The position numbers and the translations under genes are program-made. Of a DNA stretch of 26,102 nt, positions 23,022-26,102 are shown in pieces. This DNA is from Chloroflexota bacterium (lineage in GTDB: Bacteria; Chloroflexota; Anaerolineae; Anaerolineales; Anaerolineaceae). The notes beneath the pieces are model-generated. The model was not told the origin of the DNA. It worked only from the letters and a program-made list of their open reading frames with translations, and searched no databases. The stretch is taken from contig JAJUJY010000050.1 of NCBI GenBank assembly GCA_029265085.1, forward strand, positions 1 to 26,102, given 5' to 3'. The number at the start of each line of letters is the position of its first letter. Within the stretch, counting starts at the first letter, position 1.

Positions 23022-24201
23022 TCCAGAAATCGCGCAGTTCATACCCTTTCACCGTGTCATTGGCTCCCAAGCGCGGTGGTTTTTCAATTTGCAGATTATC
23101 CAATGCGAGCAGGCGGCTGAGGAAAATCTCCGATTCGGTGATGGCAATATGCTCACCCACGCAGCGGTGCGGTCCAAAACCAAAGCCCATCACCGCGCCG
23201 GAGACCCCGCGGGGGATCTCGCGATCCGGCTGGAGCTGCAGCGGTGCTTCGCCGACAATTTCCGCATCTGCATTGATCGCATAAATATGCAAATCAATCA
23301 ACGCACCGGCAGGAATGGTCACCTGCGTATCGCCCGTCTCCACCACCAAATCACTGGCTGCCCGCCGGAATAAATGGCCAACCACCGGTTCAAGCCGCAA
23401 GATTTCATACAGCAGGCGGGTACGTGATTCTGTAGTGCCGCTGATAAATTCCTGGCGCAGTTCGGGCCGTTCTAAAAGCTGCCAGGCAGCCACGCAAATA
23501 AATTCCTGCGTGGTAACCATTCCGGCTGCCCCATAGGTGAGACATTCCGTGACAATCTCTGCATCCTTATACGTTTTGCTGACCAGATGGGAAATCAAGT
23601 CTTCACGCATATGCGTCTTGCGCTCGCGAATGGCTGGACGGACATCCTTCCAGTAAAACATAAACAGCTGCCACTGAACGTTGATATAGCGCAGCAATTC
23701 ATTCGGACGCAGACCAATGTTCAAATTGGAATGCAGCAGACGGTCCAATCGTGCGGTCAATGCGTTTAGCGGGCTGGCGGTCAAACCAACCACTTCGGCC
23801 ACCACACTGGTAGCCATTCGCGCAGCCAGCTGATTTAAATCCGCCCGGCCTGCCTGCCGAAAATCGGCAAGGATTTTATCAGCGTACCGCTCCATAATCG
23901 GGCGATAGCGATCCTGCACCGTGGTGGGGGTAAAAAAACGGGCTGTCTGGCGGCGCTGTTCCAAATGCGGTTTGCCATCCTGAAACAGCACGGGCTTAAT
24001 CATATTGCCGGGCATTTTATTGGCCAGTTCTGCATTAAAACCAGCCTGGGTGGTTTCTCCATTTAATATCGATTTTGCTTCTGCAAAACCGCGGATATGC
24101 CAGACACCGCGCGAATCGCACTCAATCCGTGGACTGCGCACTTCATGCGGTGCACGATTTGTCTTTGAGTCTGGTAAGATTAAGGCATCGATTTGTGTCA
24201 T
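23008..24201 (-). CDS. Cytochrome P450
   Basis: The 397-residue soluble P450 is a heme monooxygenase that would need a ferredoxin and reductase encoded elsewhere. The heme-binding loop FGFGPHRCVGE holds the axial thiolate C347, and the K-helix ExxR is YEILR (E266, R269). The I-helix reads AAGMVTT (A225-T231). The usual acid of the (A/G)Gx(D/E)T oxygen-activation motif is replaced by V229, though T230 is kept. GGAGGT lies six bases before the ATG at 24201, and TATAAT 18 bases further upstream gives a short leader. The gene is convergent with the PfkB gene and divergent from the pyroglutamyl peptidase gene. The substrate is unknown. Confidence 0.94.
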   Translation of the reverse strand: MTQIDALILPDSKTNRAPHEVRSPRIECDSRGVWHIRGFAEAKSILNGETTQAGFNAELANKMPGNMIKPVLFQDGKPHLEQRRQTARFFTPTTVQDRYRPIMERYADKILADFRQAGRADLNQLAARMATSVVAEVVGLTASPLNALTARLDRLLHSNLNIGLRPNELLRYINVQWQLFMFYWKDVRPAIRERKTHMREDLISHLVSKTYKDAEIVTECLTYGAAGMVTTQEFICVAAWQLLERPELRQEFISGTTESRTRLLYEILRLEPVVGHLFRRAASDLVVETGDTQVTIPAGALIDLHIYAINADAEIVGEAPLQLQPDREIPRGVSGAVMGFGFGPHRCVGEHIAITESEIFLSRLLALDNLQIEKPPRLGANDTVKGYELRDFWIRLG

Positions 24202-24219
24202 ACAACACCTCCATTGTTA

Positions 24220-24236
24220 ATTATACCGACTGGTAT
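24220..24236 (-). promoter_or_regulatory. Promoter -10 box with overlapping inverted repeat before the P450 gene
   Basis: On the minus strand a perfect TATAAT (24225-24220) lies just upstream of the P450 ribosome site; no good -35 is present at 17-18 bases. ATACC (24223-24227) and GGTAT (24232-24236) form an inverted repeat overlapping the -10, so a regulator could bind here. Confidence 0.45.
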
Positions 24237-24283
24237 CTTTTATGGAGTCATTTGTATAAGCTAATTTTTCGTTGAGGTCTGGC

Positions 24284-24898
24284 ATGCGTCTATTAATCAC
24301 TGGCTTTGAACCCTTCGGCGGCAGCCCAATCAATCCTTCCGAACAGGTCGTCCATGCACTGGAGAAAAATCCGCCCGGCAGCCTGGAATTGTTCACCGCG
24401 ATTTTGCCTGTTGACCGCGAACGCGGTCCGGCTGCTTTGCTGTCTGCGATCCAGGCATACAACCCGCAGGCGGTACTTTGCCTGGGAGAAGCCGCCCGCC
24501 GGCCAGTAGTTTCTGTGGAACGCATTGCTGTCAACCTGATGGACTACCGCATTCCAGATAACAGCGGCCAGCAAGTCACCGACCTGCCCGTGCGCCCCGA
24601 AGGACCCGCTGCCTATTTCTGCACACTGCCTGTGCGTGAGATAGCGAATGCCATTCAAACGGCGCAGGTGCCGGTAGAGTTATCCCTCTCCGCCGGAGCC
24701 TATTTATGCAACCAGGTGCTTTATGAGTTGCTGCACGAGCAGGCAGCGCACCGCCCGTTGATGCGCGGCGGATTTATCCACCTGCCCGCTTTACCAGAGC
24801 AGGTCATTCACAGCAGCCCGCAGTCACCTTCGATGAGTCTGGAAACCAGCCTGCGCGCAGTGCGAGCTGCCATTGAAGTAATCCAGGCCAGCATTTAA
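24284..24898 (+). CDS. pcp: Pyroglutamyl-peptidase I (pyrrolidone-carboxylate peptidase)
   Basis: The 204-residue protein matches the C15 cysteine peptidases that remove N-terminal pyroglutamate from peptides in the cytosol. The start LLITGFEPFGGSPINPSE is typical of the family. The triad is present: E79 in SVERIAVN, C142 in SAGAYLCNQVLY and H166 in GGFIHLPALPEQ, matching the usual spacing (E81, C144 and H168 in the Bacillus enzyme). GAGG lies six bases before the ATG at 24284; a TTG at 24272 would add four residues without support. The 3' end overlaps the convergent NTPase gene by four bases. It is divergent from the P450 gene. Confidence 0.95.
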   Translation: MRLLITGFEPFGGSPINPSEQVVHALEKNPPGSLELFTAILPVDRERGPAALLSAIQAYNPQAVLCLGEAARRPVVSVERIAVNLMDYRIPDNSGQQVTDLPVRPEGPAAYFCTLPVREIANAIQTAQVPVELSLSAGAYLCNQVLYELLHEQAAHRPLMRGGFIHLPALPEQVIHSSPQSPSMSLETSLRAVRAAIEVIQASI

Positions 24899-25452
24899 TT
24901 TTTTCCAAGCAGACCAATCTTTTGCGCCAGCTCTACCGCCAGAAGATCGGCTGCCCCTGTCCGATCCACAGGAACCACCTGCGCGTCCGGCCAGCGGTTT
25001 TTGGCTACATCCACCAGTTCCGGGCGGATAACTACCAGCGCAACGTGGTAATTCCGCCCATCCACAGCACTTAACCCGGCCGTCCAACCCTGGCCTCGTT
25101 CAAATTCCAACGGACCCAATTCATCCACCACCAGCAAGTCGCACGGGACAGCCGCTTGCAGTACCGTGTTGCCCCATTCCAACACATCGCTGTCAAAACT
25201 CCAATGACTGGTCGCCACCCCGGCTGCACTGCCCAATTCACGCCGCCAGGCTAACCGTTTGCACGCTCCTGTCGCCAGATCCAACGCATCGATAGCAGTT
25301 TTTTGGCCGCCAGAGAAAACCGCCGGGCAGGTCAGGCCGGCAACCTGCCAGCCCTGCGCCTGGGCAAAACCGGCCAGTTTTTGAACCAGCGTGCTTTTCC
25401 CTTGCTCCCGCCAGCCGGTAATAACCCAAATCTGTCCTTGCGGGCTTCTCAC
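24895..25452 (-). CDS. THEP1-type nucleoside-triphosphatase (NTPase_1 family)
   Basis: The 185-residue P-loop protein has GWREQGKST (G13-T21) as Walker A and LLVVDELGPLEF (D110, E111) as Walker B, the two features of the THEP1/NTPase_1 family, which hydrolyses nucleoside triphosphates with low specificity. Between these come CPAVFSGGQKTAID and the Cys at 43, also common in the family. It starts at GTG 25452, overlapping the TGA of the ABC ATPase gene as GTGA, so the two are translated together. Members of this family are often found beside metal or cofactor ABC transporters, which fits. Its physiological substrate and role are unknown. Confidence 0.85.
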   Translation of the reverse strand: MRSPQGQIWVITGWREQGKSTLVQKLAGFAQAQGWQVAGLTCPAVFSGGQKTAIDALDLATGACKRLAWRRELGSAAGVATSHWSFDSDVLEWGNTVLQAAVPCDLLVVDELGPLEFERGQGWTAGLSAVDGRNYHVALVVIRPELVDVAKNRWPDAQVVPVDRTGAADLLAVELAQKIGLLGKN

Positions 25453-26102
25453 CGATCTCCTCCTGGCACCGCGACATGATGCCCGTCCACGCGCACCACC
25501 TGCACCGGCACACCGTAGGTCTGGCTTAATTTTTCCGCGGTAAACATCTGCTCCACCGGTCCCTGATCCAGCACGCGCCCGCCGCGCATCAGCACCAATT
25601 GATTGGCTGTGCCAGAAGCTTCTTCGGGATTATGGGTAGTAAACAAGATCGTCACGCCCTGGCTGGCAAGGCGGCGAATCATGCTGGACACCCGAAACTG
25701 GTTGGCCAGGTCCAGATGCGAAGTTGGCTGATCCAAAAGCAATATGCGCGGTTCCTGGGCAAGGCTGCGCGCAATTAAGACCAACTGTAATTCGCCGCCG
25801 CTTAATTCAGTGACGACCCGTTCTTTCAGATGGTCAATTTCCAGCCGCTCCAGTGATTGGCGGGCAATTTCAATATCCTTCTGCCCAGGCTGTTCCAACG
25901 GGTGCAAATACGGGGCGCGGCCCAATAAAACATACTCTAAAACCGAATAATCAAAGGGAACATGTTCTCGTTGAGGCACCAGGCCAATCCAGCGGGCTAA
26001 TTCCTGGCGCGGGTAAGTCCGTAATGACTGCCCTGCCAGCCGAATTATTCCGGATTGCGGAGTCAGCAGGCCAAGCACAACATGCAGTAAGGTGGTCTTA
26101 CC
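25449..26102 (-). CDS. FecE/BtuD-type ABC transporter ATPase, N-terminus outside the window
   Basis: The visible 218 residues form most of an ABC ATPase of the iron-siderophore, heme or cobalamin importer class. The first residues are the end of Walker A (GKTTLLHVVLGLL); the start codon lies outside. Other motifs are the Q-loop (GLVPQREHVPFDYSV), the signature LSGGELQLVLIARSLAQ, the D-loop SHLD and the H-loop Thr-His (LFTTHNPEE). In Walker B the usual Asp-Glu is Asp-Gln: RILLLDQPTSHLDL, where Gln replaces the catalytic Glu. The protein should energise an importer whose permease and binding protein would lie just beyond the right edge. The stop overlaps the NTPase start by four bases. The family is certain; the cargo is not. 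Confidence 0.93.
   Translation of the reverse strand, partial: GKTTLLHVVLGLLTPQSGIIRLAGQSLRTYPRQELARWIGLVPQREHVPFDYSVLEYVLLGRAPYLHPLEQPGQKDIEIARQSLERLEIDHLKERVVTELSGGELQLVLIARSLAQEPRILLLDQPTSHLDLANQFRVSSMIRRLASQGVTILFTTHNPEEASGTANQLVLMRGGRVLDQGPVEQMFTAEKLSQTYGVPVQVVRVDGHHVAVPGGDR

Noticed and set aside
1..26102. tRNA, rRNA, insertion sequences, integrases, toxin-antitoxin or classic defence genes
   Set aside because: I read both strands and found no cloverleaf, transposase, integrase, restriction enzyme or toxin pair.

Overview
The window looks like a chromosomal segment of a Chloroflexota bacterium, probably of class Anaerolineae. This rests on recognising the protein types, not on a database match. 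The large alpha-2-macroglobulin has an N-terminal transmembrane anchor instead of the lipoprotein signal usual in Gram-negative bacteria, which fits a single-membrane cell. The PspC, LiaF-like and bacterial PH-domain membrane proteins, the zinc-ribbon membrane protein and the multi-PAS GGDEF kinase also fit that group. Base composition looks even throughout. I see no tRNA, rRNA, transposase, integrase, CRISPR array or attachment site, and no gene-free stretch longer than about 250 bases.

Layout. 1-1432 (minus): a TPR glycosyltransferase cut by the left edge. 1648-7257 (plus): four independently bounded genes, namely an M23 peptidase without a signal peptide, a triple zinc-ribbon membrane protein, a six-helix membrane protein and a P-type cation ATPase. 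7418-10321 (plus): a membrane PAS-PAS-PAS-GAF-GGDEF diguanylate cyclase behind a structured leader and a 13-codon leader ORF. 10325-15304 (minus): a 1659-residue alpha-2-macroglobulin with six extra membrane helices. 15461-17601 (plus): an envelope cluster of PspC, LiaF-like and PH-SHOCT proteins. 17659-19725 (minus): a Cof-type HAD phosphatase and a secreted protein of unknown function. 19882-20397 (plus): a DUF3592 protein. 20593-23021 (plus): a DUF4380 mutarotase-like protein, then a translationally coupled acetyltransferase and PfkB sugar kinase. 23008-24201 (minus): a cytochrome P450. 24284-24898 (plus): pyroglutamyl peptidase. 24895-26102 (minus): a THEP1-type NTPase coupled to an ABC ATPase that runs off the right edge.

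How the genes fit together. Much of the window concerns the cell envelope: peptidoglycan hydrolysis, cation pumping, c-di-GMP signalling, a membrane-bound protease trap, envelope-stress proteins and a glycosyltransferase. The genes are tightly packed, and three convergent pairs nearly touch or overlap. Most transcription units have a recognisable hairpin terminator, and several promoters carry inverted repeats that could be operators.

The most unusual object is the alpha-2-macroglobulin. Its protease-bait position holds a six-helix membrane domain followed by a Pro/Ala/Met-rich linker. Next come a cluster of substitutions at key residues: an ABC ATPase with Gln at the catalytic Walker B Glu, a P-type ATPase lacking several transport-site ligands, and a P450 without the I-helix acid. 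Candidate operator or attenuator arrangements lie upstream of the M23 peptidase, the GGDEF protein and the HAD phosphatase.
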